The notes: generated by a model not told the origin, from the letters alone. DNA of 64,000 nucleotides from Pollutiaquabacter aromativorans (GCA_049177215.1 CP185379.1:2108001-2172000), one strand, 5' to 3'. Shown: positions 40,213 through 49,758, counted from the first letter of the stretch. Program-made: numbers and translations.

Positions 40213-42369
40213 TTAGCGCTTCTTTGCCGGAGGGTTTCCGGTCCGGATATCCATTTCCCGGATGAGTCGTTCCGCCTCTCCATATTTGCTGATCACAAAT
40301 AGGACGTAGCGAATATCACACGAGATGTTCCGGCTGAAGTCGGGTGCAAAATCGTAATCGCTCATCACGCCTTCCCACACCCGGTCGAAATTGATCCCAA
40401 CCAATTCGCCCCGTGCGTTGAGTACGGGCGAACCCGAATTTCCTCCCGTCGTGTGATTGCTGGCCAGGAATGCGACGGGTAGTTGCTCTTCACCCCTTGC
40501 AATGGACCGGAGACGCTGCGGGATGCGGTAATCTTCTTCTCCGGTTGCCGCCTTTTCCAGTACTCCCTGCAAATGGGTTTGCCAATGATAGGAAATACCA
40601 TCCCGCGGTTGAATGGCCTGCACGCTTCCGAAGGTGATGCGCAGCGTACTGTTCGCATCGGGAAAGATGGGTTGTGATCCGGCACGCGTCATGAGAGCCG
40701 CCATGTAGGTCCGTTGCCATTGGTTGATTCGCCGCTGGATCAGCGAGGTGGGACGATCGATCTTGTCTGCCTGAAAGGAGCTTACCGATCGGGCGAAGGA
40801 GATTGCAGGATCGGTCGACAACATTGCCCCGAATGCCGGTGTCCAATTCTTCAATAAGGTGAAGAGCGAATCCGGATGGGTTATTATCGAATGTTGGTAA
40901 AGCGAATCTACGCCCCGTTCATTGATCCAGCCGCCATCTCCGAAAGCAGGTGCGCGCAAGTGATCCGGCAAGGCCTGAAAAGTAGTGGCCAACAACCGCC
41001 TTGCGACCAAATTATCCAGCGGTGCATGATAGTTCCTGTAAAAGGCTTCCAGATTTTTTACCAGCTTATTCGCCAAACGCTGTTGCACATCCACCGATGA
41101 GTCGGCTTCTACCGCCTTCAGCAATGGTTGAAACGAAAGGCTGGTGTTCATCAACTCGATCCCGAACAAGCCTTCCGTATAATAATCGGCCGCATGACTG
41201 AGCGGCCGCAGTTCACCGTAGGCCAGGTTCAGTTCATCGAGGCACTGCCGGTAGGATGCTGGAAGGTGCTTGTTTCCTGCCAGCCATTGACGGAAGTCCC
41301 GCTCCTCCCGTTGCACCCGGGAAAGCGTTTCGTTCCTCCGCATGCCGATGAGTTCTCCTTTCCACTTCTTATAGGCGTTCGCCAGCGTTCGGTTCTTGGC
41401 TGCGTACTGAAGACGAACGGTATCGTTCGCACTCATGGCGGCATCCCATGCTGACAGGCGGGCCTGCCGCAAGGCAATCCTGTTCGGATTCGTTTGGTCA
41501 TAAACGGTCCGGAGTGCGCTGTACGGCAGATAGGCATTGGTCTTACCAGGAAAGCCCACCACCATCGTAAAATCACCTTCCTGCACACCGTTTGTCTGGA
41601 TCGTAAACCATCGCTTCGGTCGATAGGGAACATTATCGGCAGCAAAAGGAGCGGGCTGATTATCCTTACCGGCGTAGATGCGAAAGACAGCGAAATCACC
41701 GGTATGCCGCGGCCATACCCAATTGTCGGTCTCACTACCGAAATTCCCGATGGACTCCGGTGGCGTACCAACGAGCCGTATGTCACGAAACACTTCCGTT
41801 ACGTATAGAAAATACGCATTGCCCTGATAAGCCGAGCGCACATAGGATGTCAGGCCCGTTTCGGCATTCACCCCTTCGATCAGGATATCAGAAACGGCGC
41901 GAACTGCTTTTTCCCGGTCCTCTTCAGACATGGTATCACCGATCGCCTCCAGGACTTGCATCGTCACATTCCTTACTTCCCGAATGAAGGTTACGGTTAA
42001 TCCGGGACAAGGTAATTCGGCTTCAAGGGAGCGTGCCCAGAATCCGCTGTCGAGGTAGTTCCGTTCCAGTGTACTCAGGGCTTGTATCTGGCTATAGCCG
42101 CAGTGGTGATTGGTCAGCACCAGTCCTTGAGATGAGACTACCTCGCCGGTGCAATTGCTTCCAAATTGTACGACGGCATCCTTGAGACTGGATGCATGCT
42201 CCTGATATATGGAATCCGGCGAAAGAATCATACCGGCTTTCCTGAGCTGATTTCCAATCGTAGAGGATGCCGATTGCACCATCCACATGCCTTCTCCCGC
42301 CCTGGCGGAAAGGATGTTGACCAGTAACAGAATCAGCAGGAAGGAATGGCGTTGTGTAAGCAGCTTCAT
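40213..42369 (-). CDS. S46 family dipeptidyl-peptidase (DPP11-like)
   Basis: A 718-residue exported serine peptidase of the DPP7/DPP11 family, which removes N-terminal dipeptides in the periplasm. A signal peptide (about residues 1-24, ending SARA) precedes GEGMWMVQ. The catalytic triad is His89 (LTNHHCGY), Asp225 (PRHTGDFAVF) and Ser645 (TTGGNSGSPV). Eighteen residues after the Ser stands Arg663 (NFDRVWEG), the position that in DPP11 gives preference for Asp/Glu at P1, whereas DPP7 has Gly. The C terminus has the usual SCDIRYVLFVISKYG. It implies growth on peptides. Confidence 0.92.
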   Translation of the reverse strand: MKLLTQRHSFLLILLLVNILSARAGEGMWMVQSASSTIGNQLRKAGMILSPDSIYQEHASSLKDAVVQFGSNCTGEVVSSQGLVLTNHHCGYSQIQALSTLERNYLDSGFWARSLEAELPCPGLTVTFIREVRNVTMQVLEAIGDTMSEEDREKAVRAVSDILIEGVNAETGLTSYVRSAYQGNAYFLYVTEVFRDIRLVGTPPESIGNFGSETDNWVWPRHTGDFAVFRIYAGKDNQPAPFAADNVPYRPKRWFTIQTNGVQEGDFTMVVGFPGKTNAYLPYSALRTVYDQTNPNRIALRQARLSAWDAAMSANDTVRLQYAAKNRTLANAYKKWKGELIGMRRNETLSRVQREERDFRQWLAGNKHLPASYRQCLDELNLAYGELRPLSHAADYYTEGLFGIELMNTSLSFQPLLKAVEADSSVDVQQRLANKLVKNLEAFYRNYHAPLDNLVARRLLATTFQALPDHLRAPAFGDGGWINERGVDSLYQHSIITHPDSLFTLLKNWTPAFGAMLSTDPAISFARSVSSFQADKIDRPTSLIQRRINQWQRTYMAALMTRAGSQPIFPDANSTLRITFGSVQAIQPRDGISYHWQTHLQGVLEKAATGEEDYRIPQRLRSIARGEEQLPVAFLASNHTTGGNSGSPVLNARGELVGINFDRVWEGVMSDYDFAPDFSRNISCDIRYVLFVISKYGEAERLIREMDIRTGNPPAKKR

Positions 42370-42406
42370 GGCGGATGGTGATAAAATTACTCCGGCTGGA
42401 GTAAAT

Positions 42407-42431
42407 AAAAAACGACCGCTAAGGGCGGTCG
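42407..42431 (-). terminator. Terminator after the MerR gene
   Basis: CGACCGC/GCGGTCG (42413-42419 with 42425-42431) with a short loop; on the minus strand it is followed by TTTTTTATTT. It separates the MerR gene from the peptidase gene. Confidence 0.88.
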
Positions 42432-42452
42432 CTTTTCGTAAGATCGGATTCT

Positions 42453-42908
42453 TCAGGCTGTCAGAACTGCATCCAACTCACGGTCGAGCTCGAGGAGGGT
42501 CGAACGCATTTTATGCAGAGAGTCGCGGATCGCCATCTTATCGACATAGTCGCCGGAGAAGAGGCTGCCGGCAAACGGCATAGCAGAAGCCTGATCGACG
42601 GGTTGATCGAGTAAGGCCGGGGCTTCCTGATCGGGCTCATTCGAACGCTCGCGGTGCCGCTGTTCTTTCAACTCTGTTTTTGCCCCTTTGAGGGTGTAGC
42701 CCTTCTCCTTTACGAGATGATAGATCTTCCGGAAGTTATCGATGTCCGCCTGCGTATAAAGGCGATTGCCTTTTTTATTCGTCGCGGGTTTAATGACGTC
42801 GAATTCCTTTGACCAAAACCGGATGTGGGAAGTATTGACCTGAAACAGTTGCGCCACCTCACCGATGGTGTAGTACAGCTTCTCGATTTCTTTCTCTTTG
42901 TACGGCAT
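42453..42908 (-). CDS. MerR family transcriptional regulator
   Basis: A 151-residue regulator. The winged-helix N terminus KLYYTIGEVAQLFQVNTSHI followed by RFWSKEFDVIKPATNKKGNR is the MerR pattern, and ADIDNFRKIYHLVKEKGYTL and the following helix form the dimerisation start. The C-terminal part is short and has no cysteines to bind a metal. No effector can be named. Genes of this type (RacA/MlrA-like length) are common near M23 peptidases in this phylum, and here it follows one. Confidence 0.88.
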   Translation of the reverse strand: MPYKEKEIEKLYYTIGEVAQLFQVNTSHIRFWSKEFDVIKPATNKKGNRLYTQADIDNFRKIYHLVKEKGYTLKGAKTELKEQRHRERSNEPDQEAPALLDQPVDQASAMPFAGSLFSGDYVDKMAIRDSLHKMRSTLLELDRELDAVLTA

Positions 42909-43016
42909 TGTTCAGGGTTCTTTTTTTACGAATATAAGACGGTGCGGGGAATTTACAAGGTTCCGGGGAATCGGTTATGAACCGGGAGACGGTGAAAAAC
43001 CCTGGCCATTAGGCCA

Positions 43017-43988
43017 TTAGTCGAAAGATTGTCCGGCTTTCGAAGAAATTTCCAGCATCGTCTGATACTCTTCAGGTGTCAAATCGTTGTAGTAATAGTT
43101 GACCGGATTGACCGGTTTACCGCCCTTCAGTACCTCATAATGCAAGTGTGGCCCGGTAGAAGTTCCGGTGTTGCCCACATAGCCGATCAAGTCGCCGCGA
43201 CTGACCTTTTGCCCGGGCCGAACGAGGATCTTGCTCATGTGACCGTACAAGGTCTGGTAACCGAAACCGTGGCTGATGATCACGTTGTTCCCGTAGCCGC
43301 GTCCGTCGTATTCCACCTTGTTCACCACACCGTTGCCTGTCGCGTGTATCTCGGTCCCAACAGGTGAGGTGAAATCCATGCCGGTATGCATCTTCTCGGT
43401 TTTGTAGATCGGATGGATCCGCATTCCATAGCCCGAAGCTACGCGGGTGAGATCCTTGTTCGCTACAGGCTGTATCGCCGGGATGCTGGCGAGCATATTG
43501 TTCTTGTTCTTCACAAGGTCCCAAACCTCGTCGAAGGATTTGGACTGCACATATAATTGTTTCGAGAGCTTGTCGATCCGTTTGGTCACATCCACCAGTA
43601 ACTCTCCGTTGTAATCGGACCGCAGATTACGGTAGCGTTCCGCTCCTCCAAAGCCAGCCTCCCGCACCGACTGTGGGATCGGTTCCGCTTCGAAGATCAC
43701 CCGGTAGATCGTGTTGTCGCGTTCCTGAAGATCGCCCAAGACAGCCTCAACCTGGTCAGCCCGTTGTTTGAGCAGTTCCAATTGTAAGGTAGATTCTTCC
43801 AACTGACGTTTCAGGCGTTTTTCTTTTGGTGAATCAAAGACGTTATAGGCAACCAGCATGATGAGCGCCCCAAACACCACGGCCGTGGCCAGCCAGCCGA
43901 AGACGCGGAGGAGTCGCTTCTTCCAACTGACGATGACCCGCTCGTACTTGAGCGTGGACGTGTTGAAATGGTATTTGATCTTGGCCAT
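43017..43988 (-). CDS. M23 family metallopeptidase (membrane-anchored)
   Basis: A 323-residue envelope protein. A cytoplasmic basic N terminus precedes a membrane helix (about 31-50), a coiled coil of about 40 residues (about 57-95) and a C-terminal LytM/M23 domain. Zinc ligands His201 and Asp205 (MHTGMDF) and the HLHYE motif (His281, His283) are intact, so it should be an active peptidoglycan endopeptidase rather than a regulator. The ATG lies 44 bases after a full promoter match. An 8-base tandem duplication covers its stop codon. Confidence 0.92.
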   Translation of the reverse strand: MAKIKYHFNTSTLKYERVIVSWKKRLLRVFGWLATAVVFGALIMLVAYNVFDSPKEKRLKRQLEESTLQLELLKQRADQVEAVLGDLQERDNTIYRVIFEAEPIPQSVREAGFGGAERYRNLRSDYNGELLVDVTKRIDKLSKQLYVQSKSFDEVWDLVKNKNNMLASIPAIQPVANKDLTRVASGYGMRIHPIYKTEKMHTGMDFTSPVGTEIHATGNGVVNKVEYDGRGYGNNVIISHGFGYQTLYGHMSKILVRPGQKVSRGDLIGYVGNTGTSTGPHLHYEVLKGGKPVNPVNYYYNDLTPEEYQTMLEISSKAGQSFD

Positions 43989-44031
43989 CGGCTCGAATCC
44001 CTGAAAAGCTGCTTATCTTCGCCTTCCGTTG

Positions 44032-44062
44032 CAAAGATACGCCCTGAGCGGCTCTCTCCCAA
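44032..44062 (-). promoter_or_regulatory. Promoter of the M23 peptidase gene
   Basis: TTG (44060-44062) and TATCTTTG (44032-44039) on the minus strand are 20 bases apart, a good match to the phylum consensus. A weaker TATCTTCG (44014-44021) points the other way toward alaS, so this is a divergent promoter region of under 90 bases. Confidence 0.65.
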
Positions 44063-44072
44063 CCCAAGCTAC

Positions 44073-46682
44073 ATGCTGACTTCCAACGAAATACGCAAGG
44101 CATTCCTGGAGTTTTTCCGGGAACGGGGACATCAGATCGTCCCCTCCGCTCCAATGGTGGTCAAGAATGACCCTACCCTGATGTTCACCAATGCGGGCAT
44201 GAACCAGTTCAAGGATATCTTCCTGGGGAATGCTCCCGCCAAATACAAGCGCATCGCCAATACTCAAAAATGTCTGCGCGTCTCCGGGAAACACAACGAT
44301 CTCGAAGAGGTTGGCATCGACACGTATCACCACACCATGTTCGAGATGCTCGGGAACTGGTCGTTCGGTGATTATTTCAAGAAGGAAGCGATCGCCTGGT
44401 CCTGGGAGTTGTTGACCGGCATCTATAAACTTCCGGTGGATCGCCTGTATGTTACCGTCTTCGAAGGTGACGCGAAAGACAAACTCGCGTTCGACCAGGA
44501 GAGCTATGATCACTGGAAAGCGGTGATTGCTGAAGACCGTATCCTCCGGGGCAACAAGAAGGATAATTTCTGGGAAATGGGCGATACCGGCCCATGCGGA
44601 CCCTGTTCGGAGATCCACATCGACCTGCGATCCGACGAAGAGCGAAAGAAAGTTCCAGGCAAGGACGTAGTGAATACCAGCCACCCGCAGGTGATCGAGA
44701 TCTGGAACAACGTGTTCATGGAATTCAACCGCAAAGCGGATGGAAGTCTGGAACCCCTCCCGGCACGCCACGTCGATACCGGTATGGGATTCGAACGCCT
44801 TTGCATGGCGCTGCAGGGTAAGACGTCGAACTACGATACAGATGTCTTCCAGCCCACGATCCAGTTCATCGCCGCACGCTGTGGGATCCACTATGGCGCT
44901 GCAGAAAAAACCGATATCGCCATGCGGGTGATGTCCGACCACATCCGTGCGATTTCCTTCGCCATTGCAGACGGACAATTGCCCTCCAATAACAAAGCAG
45001 GGTATGTCATCCGACGCATTCTGCGACGCGCGGTCCGATACGGCTTCACTTTCCTGAATTTCAAAGAACCCTTTCTTAACAAACTGGTTCCGATCCTGGG
45101 TGAGCAGTTCAAGGATGTATTCCCGGAATTGAAGGCCCAACAAGACTTTGTTCAGCGCGTCATCCAGGAAGAAGAAACCGCGTTCCTGCGCACACTGGAC
45201 ACCGGTATCCGCAAGTTCGAAGAGTACAAAGGCAAATCCGTGAGCGGTACGTTCGCCTTCGAACTGTACGACACCTTCGGATTCCCGATCGACCTGACGC
45301 AGCTGATGGCGCGGGAAAAGGGAATGGACGTTGACATGACCGAATTCCAGCGTTGCCTGGATGAACAGAAAGAGCGTTCACGTGCGGCTGCAGCGGTGGA
45401 TACCGACGACTGGGTAGTTGTACGGCAGGAAGAAGAGTCGGTGGAATTCGTGGGCTATGACGCGAATCAATGCTCCTGCGAGATTCTCCGGTACCGGAAA
45501 GTCAAGGCAAAAAACAAGGAACAATATCAACTGGTCCTGAACCGGACTCCGTTCTATGCGGAAAGTGGCGGCCAGGTGGGTGACACCGGTACGCTGACCG
45601 CTGAGGGCGATACCATTCGTATTCTGGATACGCAGAAGGAAAACAACCTGATCGTTCACTTCTGCGACCGCTTACCCAAGGACCCGGCATCGACGTTCAC
45701 CGCAACGATCGATGACAGCCGCCGGAAGCTGATCACGAACAATCACAGTGCAACACACCTGTTGCATGCCGCGCTGAAAGAAGTGCTGGGCACCCACGTC
45801 AACCAAAAAGGATCGCTGGTCAACGAAGCCGTTACACGCTTCGACTTTTCGCACTTCGCCAAAGTGACCGATGAAGAATTACAACGCATCGAACACCGGG
45901 TCAATGAAAAGATCCGGGAGAACATCGCCCTCGATGAGCGGCGCAACGTTCCGGTACAGGAGGCGATGAACATGGGCGCGATGGCCTTGTTCGGCGAAAA
46001 GTATGGTGAATTCGTCCGTGTGATCACATTTGACCCCGCATTCTCCCGCGAGTTGTGCGGCGGTACACACGTCAGTGCAACGGGTCAAATCGGACTTTTT
46101 AAAATCATTTCGGAAGGAGCTGTCGCAGCCGGCGTTCGTCGGGTCGAAGCCATTACGGCTGGTGCGGCGGAACAATACATGGAAGAGCAACTCCGGCAAC
46201 TGCACGCTGTACGGGAGGCGCTGAAACATCCGAAGGATGCCGTCGAAAAAGTGAACCAATTACTGGAGGAAAACGCGCGTTTGCAGGAACAGGTTAAGGC
46301 GCTCATCGGAGAGAAAGCCCAGCAAGTGAAAAAATCCATCAGCGAACGTGCCCGGACCGTGAATGGACTCCGCGTTATTGCAGAACGCATCGACCTGCCC
46401 AGCGCAGATGCGATCAAGGACATCTCGTTCGAGTTGCGCAATCAGTTCGACGACCTTGTGTTCCTTGCCGGAGCCGAGATCGACGGTAAGGCGCATCTGT
46501 CGCTGATTCTATCGGACAAGGTGGTCAGTGAGAAGAAACTGAACGCTTCCGCCTTGATCCGGGAACTTGCCAAGGAGATTCAAGGTGGTGGCGGTGGCCA
46601 GGCCTTTTACGCTACGGCCGGTGGAAAGCAGCCGGATGGAATCGTAAAAGCTTTGGAAAAGCTGACCGGTTTGATCTCCTGA
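44073..46682 (+). CDS. alaS: Alanine-tRNA ligase
   Basis: AlaRS charges tRNA-Ala and edits misactivated serine and glycine. The start MLTSNEIRKAFLEFFRERGH gives 869 residues, near the usual 875; an earlier in-frame GTG would overlap the divergent gene. Class II motifs are in the first 250 residues (GMNQFKDIFLG, DTGPCGPCSEIH). The editing domain has HSATHLLHAAL and CGGTHV, whose His and Cys residues bind zinc. The C-Ala domain ends with the GGGGGQAFYATAGGK-like glycine segment. Confidence 0.97.
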   Translation: MLTSNEIRKAFLEFFRERGHQIVPSAPMVVKNDPTLMFTNAGMNQFKDIFLGNAPAKYKRIANTQKCLRVSGKHNDLEEVGIDTYHHTMFEMLGNWSFGDYFKKEAIAWSWELLTGIYKLPVDRLYVTVFEGDAKDKLAFDQESYDHWKAVIAEDRILRGNKKDNFWEMGDTGPCGPCSEIHIDLRSDEERKKVPGKDVVNTSHPQVIEIWNNVFMEFNRKADGSLEPLPARHVDTGMGFERLCMALQGKTSNYDTDVFQPTIQFIAARCGIHYGAAEKTDIAMRVMSDHIRAISFAIADGQLPSNNKAGYVIRRILRRAVRYGFTFLNFKEPFLNKLVPILGEQFKDVFPELKAQQDFVQRVIQEEETAFLRTLDTGIRKFEEYKGKSVSGTFAFELYDTFGFPIDLTQLMAREKGMDVDMTEFQRCLDEQKERSRAAAAVDTDDWVVVRQEEESVEFVGYDANQCSCEILRYRKVKAKNKEQYQLVLNRTPFYAESGGQVGDTGTLTAEGDTIRILDTQKENNLIVHFCDRLPKDPASTFTATIDDSRRKLITNNHSATHLLHAALKEVLGTHVNQKGSLVNEAVTRFDFSHFAKVTDEELQRIEHRVNEKIRENIALDERRNVPVQEAMNMGAMALFGEKYGEFVRVITFDPAFSRELCGGTHVSATGQIGLFKIISEGAVAAGVRRVEAITAGAAEQYMEEQLRQLHAVREALKHPKDAVEKVNQLLEENARLQEQVKALIGEKAQQVKKSISERARTVNGLRVIAERIDLPSADAIKDISFELRNQFDDLVFLAGAEIDGKAHLSLILSDKVVSEKKLNASALIRELAKEIQGGGGGQAFYATAGGKQPDGIVKALEKLTGLIS

Positions 46683-46697
46683 CCCGTTACCGTTCAA

Positions 46698-47606
46698 TCA
46701 AAAGTACTCGTATTCGTATCGGCTGCCGTAGTGCTTGTCACGGCCGCCACGGGATGTGTCGATCTCGTAGTTCTGCTCCGTCAATAGCCTGCCGTCGTTG
46801 TCGTACTCGTAAACGTTCTTACGCAGGAGCAGTCCCGATCCATCAAACAACTCCTGGGTCAGGAGCCGGTGCTGCTCGTCATAAGTGAAGCGGGTGATCT
46901 TGCTGTAGAAATCCTGGTGCTTGCGTTCGAGGATGTTCCCGTGCTCATCGTAGACTGAGCTGACGGATGAAATCAGTTTCCCCTGCACATTTCGTTGCAC
47001 GGAACTTACCTCTTTCCCATCCTTGTTGTAAACCGATACGGTCGTGGATACGGGCTTACCTGCCTCGTCAAATTCCTCCTCTTCCAACTTTGTGCCCTCT
47101 CCTTCCGGACTGAAACGCATCCGGCTGACCACGACCCCACCTCCACGCTTGCGCTCCCGCATCGTCAGGCTGTCATTGGCATCGTAAGAAAACGATTCTT
47201 CATAGTCGAAATCGCCTTCTTCATCGTACCGCTTTAACGATACCAGCAGGTCCTTGTCGCCATAAGTATACACCAATCGTTCGCCAGTATCGTCGCCATA
47301 ATAACGCACCTCCTCCAACAGCAATCCCTTCTCATCACGCTGAAGCACGCGCCGCTCTGTCACATCGTCAACCGCATAGAACAAAACATGCTCCTCGAGC
47401 TTTCCATGAGGACCGAAGCGGTAGGTGTTCCGTTCTTCCAGTTCACCGGACGAGTCGAACTTGGACTCTTCCACGATGTTCCCCTTGGCGTCCATCTCGG
47501 TTACGCTTTCGAGGAATTCTTCGTCGGCTTTCGCCATCAGTTCGGAAAAACTGAAATTGCGATAGAGCTGATTAAAACGGCGGACGGTCTTGATCGATTG
47601 GGCCAT
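46698..47606 (-). CDS. YD-repeat-like cytoplasmic protein, function unknown
   Basis: A 302-residue protein with no signal peptide. From about residue 35 it consists of some ten to twelve repeats of the pattern Y-x-x-x-G-x-x-x-E-x-x-x-Y, for example YDEEGDFDYEESFSYDAND and YDEHGNILERKHQDFYSKI. This is the two-strand unit seen in YD/RHS proteins and MORN-like barrels. There is no toxin or core domain. The protein is very rich in Glu, Asp and Arg. It is encoded 12 bases upstream of the NtrC-like regulator and may be co-transcribed. I cannot name a function. Confidence 0.65.
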   Translation of the reverse strand: MAQSIKTVRRFNQLYRNFSFSELMAKADEEFLESVTEMDAKGNIVEESKFDSSGELEERNTYRFGPHGKLEEHVLFYAVDDVTERRVLQRDEKGLLLEEVRYYGDDTGERLVYTYGDKDLLVSLKRYDEEGDFDYEESFSYDANDSLTMRERKRGGGVVVSRMRFSPEGEGTKLEEEEFDEAGKPVSTTVSVYNKDGKEVSSVQRNVQGKLISSVSSVYDEHGNILERKHQDFYSKITRFTYDEQHRLLTQELFDGSGLLLRKNVYEYDNDGRLLTEQNYEIDTSRGGRDKHYGSRYEYEYF

Positions 47607-47618
47607 AGCGTAGTAGCA

Positions 47619-48776
47619 TCAACGGGAAGCGAACTGTTTCACATCCTTATCGGTTATCTTTTTATCACAAAGGATCACAAGGCGCTCAACGATATTGCGC
47701 AGCTCTCGAATATTACCGGTCCAGTCGAGTTTTTGAAGTTCCTTGAGGGCCTCCGGGGAAAACGATTTACGGGCCATTCCGTAATCGTCGCAGATCTCAT
47801 TCAGGAAATGCTCTGCCAGCATCGGTATATCATCCCGGCGTTCGTTCAGGGAAGGCACATGGATCAGGATGACGCTCAGACGATGGTAAAGGTCTTCCCG
47901 GAAATTGCCTTTGGCGATCTCCGATTTCAGGTCCTTGTTGGTTGCCGCGACGACGCGCGGACTTACGCTGATCTCCTTCTCTCCGCCTACCCGCGTGATC
48001 TTGTTTTCCTGCAAGGCACGCAGGACTTTGGCCTGGGCTGAAAGGCTCATATCGCCGATCTCGTCGAGAAACAAGGTGCCGCCGGAGGCCTGTTCGAACT
48101 TACCGATCCGCTGCTTGATGGCGGATGTGAAGGCTCCCTTCTCATGGCCGAACAATTCACTTTCGATCAACTCGGACGGGATGGCTGCACAATTGACTTC
48201 CACCAACGGACCACCTGCACGGTTACTTTTCTCATGGATCCAGCGCGCAACGAGTTCCTTACCGGTACCATTACTGCCGGTAATGAGGACACGGGCCTCG
48301 GTTGGTCCCACCCGGTCGATCATTTCCCTTATCTGCGCTATAGACGGAGAATTCCCCACCATCTCGCGGGTCTTGAACACTTTTCGTTTGAGCGTCTTGG
48401 TTTCCTGGACCAGGCTATTTCGGTCCAACGCATTTCGAACCGTGACGAGGAGCCTGTTGAGATCCGGTGGTTTCGCAATGTAATCGTAAGCGCCTTTCCG
48501 GATCGCATCGACGGCCGTTTCGATGGTCCCGTGGCCCGAGATCATCACTACCGGAAGGTCGGGGTTGTATTCCAACAGACGGGCAAGCACTTCAAGCCCG
48601 TCCATCTTTGGCATTTTAATGTCGCACAAGACCAGATCGTATCCGCCTTCTTCGGCTTTCTTGATTCCCTCAGCGCCATCACCGGCCTCGTCCACCTCGA
48701 ATTTCTCGTATTGCAGAATTTCCCGGAGCGTGTTCCGGATCGGCTTTTCGTCGTCGATGATCAGGATCTTCGGCAT
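47619..48776 (-). CDS. NtrC-like response regulator without DNA-binding domain
   Basis: A 385-residue regulator. A receiver domain (about 1-120) has the phospho-acceptor Asp52 in LCDIKMPKMDG. An AAA+ domain (about 140-365) has Walker A GSNGTGK (167-173), Walker B TLFLDEIGD and the arginine finger region DLYHRL. The GAFTGA loop that contacts sigma-54 reads GAFTSA (214-219). The protein stops at about residue 385 after ITDKDVKQFASR, leaving no Fis-type helix-turn-helix. It may act without DNA binding, as FlgR of Helicobacter does. No histidine kinase gene is adjacent. Confidence 0.9.
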   Translation of the reverse strand: MPKILIIDDEKPIRNTLREILQYEKFEVDEAGDGAEGIKKAEEGGYDLVLCDIKMPKMDGLEVLARLLEYNPDLPVVMISGHGTIETAVDAIRKGAYDYIAKPPDLNRLLVTVRNALDRNSLVQETKTLKRKVFKTREMVGNSPSIAQIREMIDRVGPTEARVLITGSNGTGKELVARWIHEKSNRAGGPLVEVNCAAIPSELIESELFGHEKGAFTSAIKQRIGKFEQASGGTLFLDEIGDMSLSAQAKVLRALQENKITRVGGEKEISVSPRVVAATNKDLKSEIAKGNFREDLYHRLSVILIHVPSLNERRDDIPMLAEHFLNEICDDYGMARKSFSPEALKELQKLDWTGNIRELRNIVERLVILCDKKITDKDVKQFASR

Positions 48777-48826
48777 AAGTTTGTTTGATTTCCGTGCCCG
48801 AAGATACGAAGGAACACGAAGGGAGA

Positions 48827-49753
48827 CTATTTCCGGACAAGCGAAGCCAGCATACCTTCCTTCAGGGCGTACCGGGAAACCATCATTGATCCGACGCCTG
48901 ATAATTCAAGGACCGAGGCCGTGCAAATACTTGCCATCACGATCAGGTCGCGGCGCATGCGGATGAGGCCGGGCATCTGCTCCCTTTCCCTGGCAGAGGA
49001 TTTGAGCAAGTCACGGTGAAGCGACCGGTATTCATCCAAACGGAACGTATGACTTTTCCGGCCCTTCAAATAATCGCTACCGCGATGTCGAAGGCCCAGC
49101 ATCGCCGCATACGTATCGAACGACCCGGAAGAGCCGATCAACACTTCGGGTGGATGCTTCTTCATGGCGGCAGCCAGGGGATCCAGTGTCTCCCGAAAGT
49201 AGCTCTTCAGGGCGGCCAATTCGGACCGACGGATCGGGTCGGAAGGATTGAAATGTGCCAACATCCGGGCTGCACCGATATTAAAACTTGACTTCCAAAA
49301 AACGCGACGCTGATCGGCCAGTATGAATTCCGTCGAGCCCCCGCCAATATCCATTATAAGGGCAACACGATCTCCCCAATCCACGCAGGCCCGTACACCT
49401 TGGGCAATGTAATCCGCTTCTTCCTCACCGCTGATGATACGGATGCGGATCCGAGTATGCTTCCACGCTGCCTGCACGAAATCCTTCCCGTTTCCGGCAC
49501 TGCGGATCGCCGAAGTGGCGAAAGCAATGACCTTATCAACCGCCAGCGTATCTATCCGCTTTCGAAAATCCTGCAACGTCTTCAAGCCACGCGCAAAGGG
49601 TTGGGGAGCAATCTCATTTCGATGGATTGCTCCTTCTCCCAAACGGACTACACGGCGTGTCTTGAAAATACGGCTCCAGGAACCATCGGGCTGCAAATCG
49701 ACCACCAACAAGTGAAACGTGTTGGTGCCGAGGTCAAGTACCGCAACCCGCAT
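48827..49753 (-). CDS. Ppx/GppA family phosphatase
   Basis: A 308-residue exopolyphosphatase/pppGpp phosphatase-type protein of the ASKHA fold. It has VLDLGTNTFHLLVVDLQPDG at the N terminus (phosphate 1), the ISGEEEADYIAQGV segment and IMDIGGGSTEFILAD (phosphate 2). It is the short form without the C-terminal HD domain. Its role could be polyphosphate or (p)ppGpp breakdown; sequence alone does not decide. It lies between the regulator and the ABC permease. Confidence 0.9.
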   Translation of the reverse strand: MRVAVLDLGTNTFHLLVVDLQPDGSWSRIFKTRRVVRLGEGAIHRNEIAPQPFARGLKTLQDFRKRIDTLAVDKVIAFATSAIRSAGNGKDFVQAAWKHTRIRIRIISGEEEADYIAQGVRACVDWGDRVALIMDIGGGSTEFILADQRRVFWKSSFNIGAARMLAHFNPSDPIRRSELAALKSYFRETLDPLAAAMKKHPPEVLIGSSGSFDTYAAMLGLRHRGSDYLKGRKSHTFRLDEYRSLHRDLLKSSAREREQMPGLIRMRRDLIVMASICTASVLELSGVGSMMVSRYALKEGMLASLVRK

Positions 49754-49758
49754 CGGAA

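Noticed and set aside
43004..43019. Tandem 8-base repeat (GGCCATTA twice) over the M23 stop codon
   Set aside because: Two copies only; a simple slippage product with no sign of function.
44013..45143. 376-codon open frame on the minus strand opposite alaS
   Set aside because: Shadow of alaS; the product lacks any family motif.
46698..47606. RHS/contact-dependent toxin
   Set aside because: Only short YD-like repeats are present; no core motif, toxin domain, signal peptide or immunity gene.
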